A stretch of 64,000 nt of DNA, taken from positions 434,001 through 498,000 of the forward strand of contig NZ_SJJR01000001.1 of NCBI RefSeq assembly GCF_004331455.1, given 5' to 3'. Both the position numbers and the translations under genes were made by a program. The DNA comes from Micromonospora zingiberis. Lineage in GTDB: Bacteria; Actinomycetota; Actinomycetes; Mycobacteriales; Micromonosporaceae. Shown one piece after another: positions 12,038-20,317 of this stretch; positions within the stretch are counted from its first letter, which is position 1, and each line of letters opens with the position of its first letter. The notes under the pieces are model-generated. The model was not told where the DNA came from and searched no databases. It worked only from the letters and a program-made list of their open reading frames with translations.

Positions 12038-12904
12038 GAGTTCACCTTCGCCACCGTCGACGGCGATCTGCCGCAGGTCGACATCAACGGCATGGCGTTG
12101 CCGTACTTCGCCGTCGCCGAGCTTGCCGCGACGATGCGGCAGGCCCGGGAACTACAGGCCGACCCGGCTTTCGACCTGGCCAACTACCGCGACCGGTACG
12201 CATCCCTGGTCACCCGCAGCGACCAGGAGCTCGGGGTGTTGGCGCGACACCTGGGGCAGGTCACGCTCTCCGACGTACTCCCCGGCACCGACCGGGAGGC
12301 CGCCGCCATCCAGGCGGACCTGACCGCCCGGCTGGCCACCCTGCCCCGACGCGACTACCTCTCCGCTCGGCAGATCGTGGCGCGCCACCGCGACCCGGGT
12401 GACGACTTCGACCTGGCCGAGTTCGACTTCTTCCACGCACCCGGTGGTCACGCGCCGATGATCAGCTTTCGGGACGACCCGTGGCTGGGCGAGTTGCTGC
12501 ACGTCCTGCGGGAGAACGAGGTGCTGGTCTCGCTGATCTGCCACGCGCCGGTGATCCTCACCTCGACGCGGTCGCGCATCGACGAGCACGGCAACCCGTA
12601 CCGGCTCGACGCGAACCCCTTCGCCGGGACCACGGTGAGCACCGTGCCCAAGGCCGCCGAACGCGCCGCCGAGGACTACGGCTACCTGCACGTGCCCGAC
12701 CAACAGACCCGGCTCACGTACTACATCGACGAGGCACTTGAGGCCGCCGGAATCCACAACCTGCACAAGCCCAATCCGGCCTCCGTCGAGGTGTACTACG
12801 AGCCCTCCGTCAAGGTCGTCTCGACCAACGGCCCGCAGGGCGTGGACGCCCTCGCGGACGAGATCGACAAGCTGCTCACCGGCATGACGGCGGCGCACCG
12901 CTGA
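12029..12904 (+). pseudogene. DJ-1/PfpI-family protein remnant lacking its N-terminus
   Basis: The family's sequence begins abruptly at HEFTFATVDGDLPQVD, normally about 35 residues into a DJ-1/PfpI (Hsp31/HchA-like) protein, and then continues intact to the stop. The nucleophile elbow SLICHAPVIL with its reactive Cys is present, as are the partner glycine-rich turns and HAPGGHAP. No start codon or ribosome site precedes the homologous part; upstream in this frame lies only the antisense of the TetR remnant. Family members are glyoxalases/deglycases or chaperones. The first strand and its acidic residue are missing, so activity is doubtful. It and the TetR remnant meet head to head, as expected if a deletion removed a divergent promoter and both N-termini. 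Confidence 0.75.
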
Positions 12905-12918
12905 GCCAGCTCGCCGAG

Positions 12919-12958
12919 GAGGCGGTACGTCACCCGGAGCCGGGTGACGTACCGCCTC
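12919..12958. terminator. Hairpin terminator, 19-bp arms
   Basis: GAGGCGGTACGTCACCCGG and its perfect complement separated by AG, 14 bp after the DJ-1/PfpI stop. Confidence 0.75.
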
Positions 12959-13057
12959 ACCAGTGCGCTCGCAACACGTGGGGCCGGGGACGGCGAGCCC
13001 GTCGATCGGCCCCCTGAGCCTCCGTGTTAGCTTCGCCAGCAATCGGTACTGTCGCTT

Positions 13058-13423
13058 GTGGAGGATCTGTTGGCACGAATGGGACCGCGGACCAGGCGAG
13101 TCGTCAACCGCGTCAACTCGGCGGTCATGGCGCTGCGCTCCTCGCCCGGACTGGGCCCCCTGCTCAGCAGGAACCTGACAGTGGTCACCTACACCGGACG
13201 CCGCTCGGGCCGCACCTTCAGCACCCCGGTGTCGTTCCGACGCGCTGGCGACACCGTCACGATCAGCGTGGCGATGCCCGACTCGAAGAACTGGTGGCGC
13301 AACTTCCTGGGTGAGGGCGGCCCGATCGCCCTGCAACTGGACGGCGTCGACCGAACCGGGCACGCGGTCGCCCGACGCGACGACCGGGGACGGGTGAGCG
13401 TCACCGTACGCCTGGAGGGTTGA
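13058..13423 (+). CDS. Small DUF385/F420-type nitroreductase-like protein
   Basis: A 121-residue protein. The stretch LTVVTYTGRRSGRTFSTPVSFRR, then NWWRNFL and a run of beta strands, resembles the split-barrel fold of deazaflavin (F420)-dependent nitroreductases (DUF385) of actinomycetes, which reduce nitro compounds, quinones or fatty acids. It is shorter than many members (about 140-150), but the core is there. The start is a GTG (13058); an ATG seven codons later (13079) is possible. Not clearly part of an operon: a terminator precedes it and a GC-rich hairpin follows. The substrate cannot be told from sequence. Confidence 0.65.
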   Translation: MEDLLARMGPRTRRVVNRVNSAVMALRSSPGLGPLLSRNLTVVTYTGRRSGRTFSTPVSFRRAGDTVTISVAMPDSKNWWRNFLGEGGPIALQLDGVDRTGHAVARRDDRGRVSVTVRLEG

Positions 13424-13440
13424 TCCCTCCGCCGGCCGCT

Positions 13441-13526
13441 GCCCGCTGAGGCGGGCTCGGCGGGACGCGGTGACGAGCCGGTGCCCACGCGGAGCGGATG
13501 GCGCGGGCACCGGACGATCAGCGGGC
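13441..13526. terminator. Nested inverted repeats between convergent genes
   Basis: Outer arms GCCCGCTGA / TCAGCGGGC (13441-13449, 13518-13526) and inner arms CCGGTGCCC / GGGCACCGG (13478-13486, 13505-13513). Lies between two convergent genes; probably a bidirectional terminator. Confidence 0.45.
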
Positions 13527-13548
13527 AGAGCCGGGCGGAGCTGTCCCG

Positions 13549-14697
13549 CTACTCCCCCAGGCAGTCGCGCACCGCCGCGCTGAGCAGGTTGGCGCGCTCG
13601 TCGTCGATGCCACCCATCTGGTTGACCACGTAGCCGAAGCCGACCTGGTGGGTGTCGTCGCCGAAGGCCAGGTGCCCGCCCGCGCCGTCGTGGCCGAAGC
13701 TGCGCGTGCCGAGCATCGGCCGGGGCACGGAGTGCACCAGGAACCCGGTGCCCCACCGGTGTCCGGCATCGGGGTGTCCGTACACCTGCTGCCCGGCGAC
13801 GCGGAGGGTGAGTGCGTCGTCGACGGACGCGGTGGTGAGCAGCCGGGGTCCGCCGACCTCGGTGACGCAGGCGCCGTAGAGGCGGGCCAGGCTCTCGGCC
13901 GTGCTGACCGCGCCCGCGCCGGGGATCTGCGCCGCCTGGATGGCCGGGTCGTTGAAGCTGACCAGGCCGTCTTCGTCGGCGGGGAAGGCGAAGGCGCCGC
14001 CCATGGTGATGCCGCGCTCGGCGACCGGGTGGTTGGCCGGGCCGAGGTCACCGATCGGCCCCAGCATCCAGGCGACCGCGTCGCGTTCGGCGGCCGGCAA
14101 GCCGATCCAGGTACGCAGGCCGAGTGGCTCGGCAAGGTTCCGGGCGAAGTAGGCGCCCGGCATCTCGCCGGTGATCCGGCGGATCACCTCGCCGATCAGC
14201 CAGCCGTAGGTGATCGGGTGATAGCTGTGGGCGGTACCCGGCTGCCACAGTGGCGTCTGGTCCTCGATCGCCTTGATCACCGGGTCCCAGGCGAGCACTT
14301 CCTCGCGGGTGAACTGCTTGTCCAGCGCCGACAGGCCGGACTGGTGAGTGAGCAGCCAGCGTACCGGGATCTCCGCCTTGCCGTGCTTGCCGAACTCGGG
14401 CCAGTAGCGGGTGACCGGCGCGTCCAGGTCGAGTTGACCCTGCTGGACCAGCAGGTACGCGCAGATCGCCATGATCCCCTTGGTGCAGGAGAAGACGACG
14501 GCGGTGGTGTCCGCAGTCCACGGGCGCCCCGCCCGGGGGTCGGCCGACCCGCCGTGCAGGTCGACGACCTTGCGACCGCGCAGGTAGACGGCGACGGCGG
14601 CGCCCACCTCCCGGCGGTGGGCGAAGTTGTCACGGAACACGTCGGCGACCCGGCCGAAGCCGTCGTCGACGTCACCGTGGATCTGGGTGTCGGTCAC
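13549..14697 (-). CDS. Beta-lactamase-family serine hydrolase
   Basis: A 382-residue protein of the class C beta-lactamase/esterase EstB/DD-peptidase superfamily. The Ser-x-x-Lys active site is SCTK in VVFSCTKGIMAICAYLL (about residues 60-75); the Tyr motif is probably YHPITYG, and the C-terminal HDGAGGHLAFGDD supplies the His-x-Gly-like triad region. No signal peptide is seen, so it is likely cytoplasmic, an esterase or amidase more than a resistance enzyme. It starts (GTG) 6 bp after the permease gene and is the last gene of the ABC-transporter operon, so it may remove an acyl or similar group from the imported sugar. That role is inference. Confidence 0.8.
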   Translation of the reverse strand: MTDTQIHGDVDDGFGRVADVFRDNFAHRREVGAAVAVYLRGRKVVDLHGGSADPRAGRPWTADTTAVVFSCTKGIMAICAYLLVQQGQLDLDAPVTRYWPEFGKHGKAEIPVRWLLTHQSGLSALDKQFTREEVLAWDPVIKAIEDQTPLWQPGTAHSYHPITYGWLIGEVIRRITGEMPGAYFARNLAEPLGLRTWIGLPAAERDAVAWMLGPIGDLGPANHPVAERGITMGGAFAFPADEDGLVSFNDPAIQAAQIPGAGAVSTAESLARLYGACVTEVGGPRLLTTASVDDALTLRVAGQQVYGHPDAGHRWGTGFLVHSVPRPMLGTRSFGHDGAGGHLAFGDDTHQVGFGYVVNQMGGIDDERANLLSAAVRDCLGE

Positions 14698-14703
14698 GAC
14701 CCG

Positions 14704-15531
14704 CTATCCCTTCACGGAGCCCTGGAGCAGGGCCTTGATGAACTGTCGCTGGAAGATCAGGAACACGATGAGGGTGGGGGTGAGGATCAGCAGCGACCCG
14801 GCGCACAGCAGCACCAGGTCGGTCCCCCACTGTCCCTGGAACGCGCCCAGCGCACCAGCCATGGTCCGTTTGGTGGCATCGTCGACCATGACGATGGCGA
14901 GCAGGAACTGGTTCCAGGTCCAGAGGAACAGCAGGATCGTCAGCGAGGCGATCGCCGGTCGGGCCAGTGGCACGTGCACCCGCCAGAACAGCTGCCAGGT
15001 GTTGCTGCCGTCCACCCGGGCCGCCTCGGACAACTCGCGGGGCACGTTGGTGAAGTGGGCCCGCATCCAGAACACCGCGAACGGCATGTAGAGGCCGATC
15101 AGTGGCAGGATGATCGCCCACCGGGTGTTGAGCAGGCCCAGGTCACGCATCTGGTAGTAGAGCGGGGTGACCACTGCCTCGAAGGGCAGGGTGAGGCCGA
15201 GCAGCAACAGCCCGAAGGCGATGTGACCGCCGGGCACCCGCAGGTGGCCGAGCCCGAAGCCGGCCATGGTGGCGATGAGCACCCCGATCGGTACGACCCC
15301 GGCCACGATGAGCATGCTCGACTTCAGCAGGGCACCCATGTTCGCGGCGGTGAAGGCGTCGACGAAGTTGCTCCACTGTGGGTCCGCCGGCCAGGCGAGG
15401 CCGGTGGGTACGGTGCCGCGTGGTTGCAGGGCCGCCGACAGCATGCTGAGGAACGGCAGCAGGGTGACCACGACCAGGGCGATCAGGAAGATCCGTCCGC
15501 TCACCCGCTCGCTGCGACTGGTCATGTTCAT
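14704..15531 (-). CDS. Carbohydrate ABC transporter permease (MalG type)
   Basis: A 275-residue inner-membrane permease with six predicted helices. The cytoplasmic EAA loop, which docks the ATPase, reads ELSEAARVDGSNTWQLFWRVHVPLARPA. The start overlaps the stop of the preceding permease by 4 bp (ATGA); a second in-frame Met two codons on is possible. Together with the adjacent MalF-type permease and binding protein it forms a CUT1-type sugar importer. No ATPase gene is in the operon, so a shared MsiK-like ATPase encoded elsewhere is expected, as is usual in actinomycetes. Confidence 0.92.
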   Translation of the reverse strand: MNMTSRSERVSGRIFLIALVVVTLLPFLSMLSAALQPRGTVPTGLAWPADPQWSNFVDAFTAANMGALLKSSMLIVAGVVPIGVLIATMAGFGLGHLRVPGGHIAFGLLLLGLTLPFEAVVTPLYYQMRDLGLLNTRWAIILPLIGLYMPFAVFWMRAHFTNVPRELSEAARVDGSNTWQLFWRVHVPLARPAIASLTILLFLWTWNQFLLAIVMVDDATKRTMAGALGAFQGQWGTDLVLLCAGSLLILTPTLIVFLIFQRQFIKALLQGSVKG

Positions 15532-16499
15532 GGCTTCTCCCCTCGGGTCAGCCGCTGGATCGGCAGTACGCAGAGCAGCACCAGCAGCATCAGCACCACG
15601 CCCAGGGCGGAGGCGAGCCCGACCTGCCGCTGGGAGAAGGCGAGCCGGTAGATCTCCAGACCCGGCACGGTGGTCTGGATGCCCGGGCCGCCGCTGGTGG
15701 AGATGTAGACGATGTCGAAGCTGGCCAGCGCGGCGATGACGGTGACGGTGAGGCAGACGCCGATCTCCTGGCGCAGGCTGGGCAGGGTCACCGCGAAGAA
15801 CTCACGGATCGGGCCGGCCCCGTCCATCCGGGCCGCCTCGTAGAGCGACGGATCGATCTTGCTCATGCCGGTGACCAGCAGGATGGTGCAGAGGCCCAGC
15901 ATGATCCAGGTACCGATCACCCCGACCGCCGGCAGCGCGGTGTTGAACTCGCCGAGCCAGGGGCGGGTGATGGCCTCCAGTCCGATGGCCCGCAGCACCT
16001 GGTTGACCAGGCCGCTGCTGGACAGCACCCAACTCCAGGCGATGCCGGCCGCGACCAGTGGGATCACCTGCGGCAGGAACAGCACGGTACGGACCAGGGT
16101 GCCGCCCGGGCCGGTGGTGATGCGCCGCACCAGGCTGGCCACCAGCAGGCCGAGCGCGACCGGGATGAAGCTGAAGAAGATGATCAGGATGAACGCGTTC
16201 GAGATGATCTTCAGCAGGTCCCGGTCGGTGAAGACGGTCAGGTAGTTGTCGAACCCGACCCACCGGGCCGGTCCGATGCCGTTCCAGCGGTACATCGAGT
16301 ACTGCACGGTCAGCACGAGCGGGCGCAGCACGAAGAACCCGTACATGATCAGGGCGGGCAGGACCCAGAGCCAGCCGATCCACCGGGCCGTGCGGCCCCA
16401 CCGCTTCCGGTGGAGCCGCACGGGTCGCTGGGGGTCCGCCCCGCCGGGCCGGGGCGCGGTGCCCGGCCCGGCGGGGACGCTGCCGAGGGCAGACGTCAT
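15528..16499 (-). CDS. Carbohydrate ABC transporter permease (MalF type)
   Basis: A 323-residue permease. A Pro/Arg/Gly-rich cytoplasmic N-terminus of about 40 residues precedes six helices (first: WLWVLPALIMYGFFVLRPLVL). The EAA loop is LYEAARMDGAGPIREFFAVTLPSLRQE. It pairs with the MalG-type permease, whose start overlaps its stop. It begins 45 bp after the binding-protein gene in the same LacI-controlled operon. Confidence 0.92.
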   Translation of the reverse strand: MTSALGSVPAGPGTAPRPGGADPQRPVRLHRKRWGRTARWIGWLWVLPALIMYGFFVLRPLVLTVQYSMYRWNGIGPARWVGFDNYLTVFTDRDLLKIISNAFILIIFFSFIPVALGLLVASLVRRITTGPGGTLVRTVLFLPQVIPLVAAGIAWSWVLSSSGLVNQVLRAIGLEAITRPWLGEFNTALPAVGVIGTWIMLGLCTILLVTGMSKIDPSLYEAARMDGAGPIREFFAVTLPSLRQEIGVCLTVTVIAALASFDIVYISTSGGPGIQTTVPGLEIYRLAFSQRQVGLASALGVVLMLLVLLCVLPIQRLTRGEKP

Positions 16500-16544
16500 C
16501 GGATTCCTTCCGTGGATACCCCTGCCGTCAGGCGGGGGAGGACG

Positions 16545-17906
16545 TCAACGGGACAGTTCCTTCTCGTACTCGGCCTGGACCGCCTTGACGTATCCCTCGG
16601 GGGTCTGCTGGCCGGCGATCAGCTTCTGCATCTCCGGAGTGATGGCCGCGGCGAAGATGCCACCGGTGGCGTTGGCGGTGAAGTCGACCGCACCGTTGTC
16701 GGCACCGAGCTGCTGCGACGCCTTGAGGGTCTCGGCCAGTACGGTGCCGTCGCCGACGGCCGGCAGGGCCAGGTCACTCGGGCCGCCCGGGTGCGAGCCA
16801 CCGACGTTCACCGAGATCTCCCGGGCCTTGTCGTTGGTGTGCACCCAGTTGAGGAAGTACGCCGCGGCGTCCGGGTTCTTGGCCTTGGCGCCGACGCCGA
16901 AGGTGTTCGGGGCGGACATCGCGACGTGCTTGGCGCCGGCACTCTCACCGGGGAAGAGGAAGAAGCCGACGTCACCGGCCATGTTCTTGTCCAGGTTCGC
17001 CGACTCCCAGTCGCCGTTGAACATGAACAGGCCGTTGCCCTTCTGGAACTCGCCCATCATCGCGGTGTAGTCGATGGCGTTGGCGTCCTTCGGGAAGTAG
17101 CCGGCCTTGGCCCACTTCTCGATGGTCTGGGCGGCCTTGAGCGAGCCAGGGGTGTCGAAGGTGGCGCCCGGCTTCTGGAAGATCCAGTCCGCGATCTGGC
17201 TGGCGTCACCGAACTGGTTCTGCAGCGCCTGGTACGGGAAGTTGATGCCGGCGGTGTTCTTGTTGAACTGCATGATCGGCAGCAGGTCGGCGGCCTTCGC
17301 CTTGGCCAGCAGGTCCTCGAACTCGGCGATGGTGGCCGGCGGCTGGGTCATGCCGATCTGCTCGGCCTGCTTCTTGTTGTAGAACACACCGGTGACGCTG
17401 TAACCCAGCCCCATGCCGTAGAGGGTGCCGCTGCCGCGCTGCGCACCGCCGTCGGTGAGCCGCAGCTGCACCAGCTGGGAGGCGGGGAACTTGTCCCAGC
17501 CGTGCGCGTCGAAGTACGGGTCGAGGTTCTTCAGCAGCCCGTCCTTGACCAGGTCGACCATGGTGGGCAGCCGGATGATGTCGGGCGCGTTGTCCGAGGA
17601 GAGCACGCGCGGCGCGTTCTCGACGATGACGGTGAACTGGTCCTCGCGGACGTTGAACTTGACGTTCGGGTGCTGCTTGGTGAACTCGTCGGCGAGCGCC
17701 TTGGCCAGCGGGAAACCGGTCTCGGCGTACATTTCCAGGGTGATCGGGTCGGTTCCGAGCTCGGTGCTGACCTTGGCGTCGGAGTCACCCGACGTGGTCT
17801 GCTCCGTGCCCGGCGCGCTACAGGCGGTGATGGTCAGGCCGGCGGTAAGTAGCGGCACCAGCAGTGCCAGCCGGCGTCGGGTGAACCTGGTCGAGAACTC
17901 CGGCAC
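16545..17906 (-). CDS. Extracellular sugar-binding lipoprotein (family 1)
   Basis: A 453-residue solute-binding protein that would hand an oligosaccharide to the two permeases downstream. It has a basic N-terminus (RFTRRRLALL), hydrophobic core and the lipobox ITAC, lipidated at the Cys in TITACSAPG. The mature part has the usual DAKVSTELGTDPITLEMYAE start and the hinge motif VFYNKKQAEQIGM. The start is GTG with AAGGAG 8 nt upstream. The gene heads the operon binding protein, MalF, MalG, hydrolase. A GCTAAA-CTGA-TTTAGC operator lies about 170 bp upstream, between it and the divergent LacI gene, so induction by relief of LacI repression is likely. Confidence 0.93.
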   Translation of the reverse strand: MPEFSTRFTRRRLALLVPLLTAGLTITACSAPGTEQTTSGDSDAKVSTELGTDPITLEMYAETGFPLAKALADEFTKQHPNVKFNVREDQFTVIVENAPRVLSSDNAPDIIRLPTMVDLVKDGLLKNLDPYFDAHGWDKFPASQLVQLRLTDGGAQRGSGTLYGMGLGYSVTGVFYNKKQAEQIGMTQPPATIAEFEDLLAKAKAADLLPIMQFNKNTAGINFPYQALQNQFGDASQIADWIFQKPGATFDTPGSLKAAQTIEKWAKAGYFPKDANAIDYTAMMGEFQKGNGLFMFNGDWESANLDKNMAGDVGFFLFPGESAGAKHVAMSAPNTFGVGAKAKNPDAAAYFLNWVHTNDKAREISVNVGGSHPGGPSDLALPAVGDGTVLAETLKASQQLGADNGAVDFTANATGGIFAAAITPEMQKLIAGQQTPEGYVKAVQAEYEKELSR

Positions 17907-18033
17907 CTCAATGCTCCTTGACTCTTCCGCGTGCCTCGCCGACTGGCGGCCGGGGGCGACCTCCGGTCCCGGCCACAGGCCGACAACGGACGTCGCGCAC
18001 CGGAACTCCGGCTCGCGGTACCCAATGGGAAAC

Positions 18034-18057
18034 TTGGCGGATTACGCCCTCCGCCAA
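18034..18057. promoter_or_regulatory. Inverted repeat in the LacI/transporter divergent promoter
   Basis: TTGGCGGA / TCCGCCAA, 8-bp arms with an 8-nt spacer, between the LacI operator and the transporter gene. Could be a leader hairpin or a second regulator's site; function unknown. Confidence 0.25.
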
Positions 18058-18072
18058 CAGCTGAACCTCGTC

Positions 18073-18088
18073 GCTAAACTGATTTAGC
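18073..18088. promoter_or_regulatory. LacI-family operator GCTAAA-CTGA-TTTAGC
   Basis: A 16-bp palindrome with the arms GCTAAA/TTTAGC. A near copy (GCTAAA-CCGA-TTTACT) precedes the GH32-like gene at 19333. The two copies flank the LacI gene, so it is the obvious regulator of both units. Confidence 0.75.
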
Positions 18089-18263
18089 AGAGCATGCGCG
18101 TGATGCCGGGGACTGTCAAGAACGAGTTGGCAACGGTCCGGAAACAGCTGGTTCACCTGACCGGCCGTCGAGGGCGGGCCGCCCGCTGGTGACCAGCCAC
18201 CGGCGGCAACGCATCATGGTGGGGGACAGCGGCGCCCGACGGACCGCCGCGATCGGAGGACTG

Positions 18264-19313
18264 ATGGGCCGTAACCGAGTAACCCTGGCCGACGTCGCCA
18301 AGCGGGCAGGGCTGTCCAAGACGGCCGCGTCGATGGTGTTGAACGGGCGCGAGGGGACCCGGCTGTCCGCGGAGGCACACCAGCGGGTCTTCGCGGCGGC
18401 CGAGGAACTCGGTTACCGACCCAACGTGGCCGCGCGCAGCCTGCGTACCCGCAAGACCGCCACCATCGCCTTCGTCTCCGATATCGTCGCCACCACCCGC
18501 TTCGCCGGTGGTCTGATCCGCGGCGCCCTGGACGCGGCACGCGAACGCGACCACGTCCTGCTCATCACCGAGACCCAGGGCGACGCGGCGTTCGAGCAGT
18601 ACGCCATCGAGGCGATCCTGGACCGTCAGGTCGACGGGGTGATCTACGCGGCCATGGCCACCCGCCGCCTGGCGGTGCCGCCAGCGATCCTCAGCGGCCC
18701 GGTGGTGCTGCTCAACGCGACAAGTGCCGAGAAGCTGCCCTGCGTACTGCCGGACGACGAGCGGGCCGGCGTCACGGTCGCCGAGACGCTGCTCGGGCAC
18801 GGACACCGCGACCGGATCGCGCTGATCGGGCGCAACCGGCAGAAGGAACGCGATCCCGAGATCTCGCTCGCCGCCGAGGCCCGGCTGCGCGGCATCCGGG
18901 CCACCCTGGCCGCCGCCGGGGTCAAGCTGCTCAGCGAGACCTTCTGCCCCGAATGGCTACCGGAACACGGCTACACCGCGACCCGGGCGCTACTCGGCCG
19001 ACCCGAGCGGCCGACGGCGATCATCTGCATGAACGACCGACTCGCCTTCGGCGCCTACCAGGCGCTCGGCGAGGCCGGACTGACCATCCCGAACGACATC
19101 TCGGTGATCTCCTTCGACGACGACCCCACCGCCTCCTGGCTACGCCCCCGGCTGTCCACCGCCGCCCTGCCGCACGAGCAGATGGGTCGCCGGGCGGTGG
19201 AGTTGCTGCTCGACGGCGAAGCCGAGTCGCCGTCGTTCGTACCGATGCCGTTGCGCCGGCGTCGTTCCGTGGGCCCGCCGGCCGGCTCGCCCTGGGTGGC
19301 GCCGCACGACTGA
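18264..19313 (+). CDS. LacI-family transcriptional regulator
   Basis: A 349-residue repressor. The headpiece is VTLADVAKRAGLSKTAASMVLNGRE (residues 6-30), followed by the hinge YRPNVAARSLRTRKT and a sugar-binding domain; AIICMNDRLAFGAYQALGEAGLTIPNDISVISFDDD is the typical late signature. The start ATG at 18264 was chosen because GGAGG lies 5 nt upstream; the frame is open 25 codons further but without a ribosome site. It is divergent from the sugar transporter operon and upstream of the GH32-like and PfkB genes, and both flanks carry a GCTAAA...TTTA operator. The inducer is probably a fructose-containing sugar, judged from its neighbours. Confidence 0.93.
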   Translation: MGRNRVTLADVAKRAGLSKTAASMVLNGREGTRLSAEAHQRVFAAAEELGYRPNVAARSLRTRKTATIAFVSDIVATTRFAGGLIRGALDAARERDHVLLITETQGDAAFEQYAIEAILDRQVDGVIYAAMATRRLAVPPAILSGPVVLLNATSAEKLPCVLPDDERAGVTVAETLLGHGHRDRIALIGRNRQKERDPEISLAAEARLRGIRATLAAAGVKLLSETFCPEWLPEHGYTATRALLGRPERPTAIICMNDRLAFGAYQALGEAGLTIPNDISVISFDDDPTASWLRPRLSTAALPHEQMGRRAVELLLDGEAESPSFVPMPLRRRRSVGPPAGSPWVAPHD

Positions 19314-19332
19314 CGGCCGCCCCGCGGTAGCC

Positions 19333-19348
19333 GCTAAACCGATTTACT
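19333..19348. promoter_or_regulatory. LacI-family operator GCTAAA-CCGA-TTTACT
   Basis: Second copy of the operator seen at 18073, with the CG centre typical of LacI sites, 15 bp upstream of the GH32-like gene. Binding would block that gene's transcription. Confidence 0.7.
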
Positions 19349-19363
19349 GGTACGTTCCCCGCC

Positions 19364-20317
19364 ATGTTACGTCTGCCCGACCACTGGGTGTGGGACAGCT
19401 GGTACGCCCAGGACGACAACGGTTCGTGGCACGCATTCTTCCTGCGTGCGTCCCGGGCCCTGCTCGACCCGCACCGCCGCCACCGGCGCGCCTCGATCGG
19501 CCATGCCGTCTCCGACGACCTACGCACCTGGCGGCTGGTTCCCGACGCGCTCGTGCCCGCCGACTCCCCCGGCTGGGACGACCTGGCCACCTGGACCGGC
19601 TGCACGGTCCGCGGCCCGGACGGGCGGTGGTACCTGTTCTACACCGGCGTCGGCCGGGCGGACGACGGCCTCGTCCAGCGCATCGGCCTGGCCGTCTCCG
19701 ACGACCTGGTCACCTGGCACCGGCACGGCGACGGCCCCCTCGTGGAGGCCGACCCCACCTGGTACGAACTGCTCGACCGCGAGATGTGGTACGAGCAGGC
19801 CTGGCGTGACCCGTGGGTGTTCCCGGATCCGGCCGGCGACGGCTGGCACATGCTCATCACCGCCCGCGCCAACCAGGGACCCGCCGACGCGCGGGGCGTC
19901 GTCGGCCACGCGACCTCCCCGGACCTGCTGAACTGGACCGTCCAGCCGCCGCTGTCCGCGCCGGCCGGCTTCGGTCACCTCGAGGTGCCCCAGGTCGCCG
20001 TCGTGGACGGGCAGCCGCTGCTGCTGTTCTGCACCAACGCCATCGCCGCCAGCCGAGGGTCCGAGGAGCAGCTCTGGGTGGTGCCCGCGCCGACGGTCCA
20101 GGGGCCGTGGGACGTGTCGGCCGCTCAGCCGATCGCGCTGCCCGACCTGTACGCGCCACGGCTGGTGCCCGACGGCGACGGCTGGTCCCTGATCGGCTTC
20201 GTCGACCACGCCGACGGTCAGTTCGTCGGTGAGATCAGCGACCCGATCCCGGTCCGCTACGACCCGGCCGCCGGCCTGCTCACCCGGCTACCGGCAGCCG
20301 CGAGCACGGGTGGCTGA
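19364..20317 (+). CDS. GH32-like glycoside hydrolase (beta-fructosidase type)
   Basis: A 317-residue five-bladed propeller enzyme without a signal peptide, so cytoplasmic. The start DHWVWDSWYAQD places Asp11 as the likely nucleophile. The RDP transition-state motif is at 148-150 (WRDPWVF), and Glu207 in GHLEVPQV is the likely acid/base; GH32 enzymes usually have EC there, so this resembles the divergent GH32/GH43-like group. The usual GH32 C-terminal beta-sandwich is missing, leaving the propeller alone. Repeated SDDLRTW/SDDLVTW blades are visible. It is followed with overlap by a PfkB kinase, suggesting hydrolysis of an imported fructoside and phosphorylation of the released fructose. Confidence 0.75.
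   Translation: MLRLPDHWVWDSWYAQDDNGSWHAFFLRASRALLDPHRRHRRASIGHAVSDDLRTWRLVPDALVPADSPGWDDLATWTGCTVRGPDGRWYLFYTGVGRADDGLVQRIGLAVSDDLVTWHRHGDGPLVEADPTWYELLDREMWYEQAWRDPWVFPDPAGDGWHMLITARANQGPADARGVVGHATSPDLLNWTVQPPLSAPAGFGHLEVPQVAVVDGQPLLLFCTNAIAASRGSEEQLWVVPAPTVQGPWDVSAAQPIALPDLYAPRLVPDGDGWSLIGFVDHADGQFVGEISDPIPVRYDPAAGLLTRLPAAASTGG

Noticed and set aside
13498-15651. A 717-codon rightward frame opposite the hydrolase and permease
   Set aside because: Antisense shadow; the leftward genes have catalytic motifs, membrane helices and coupled starts.
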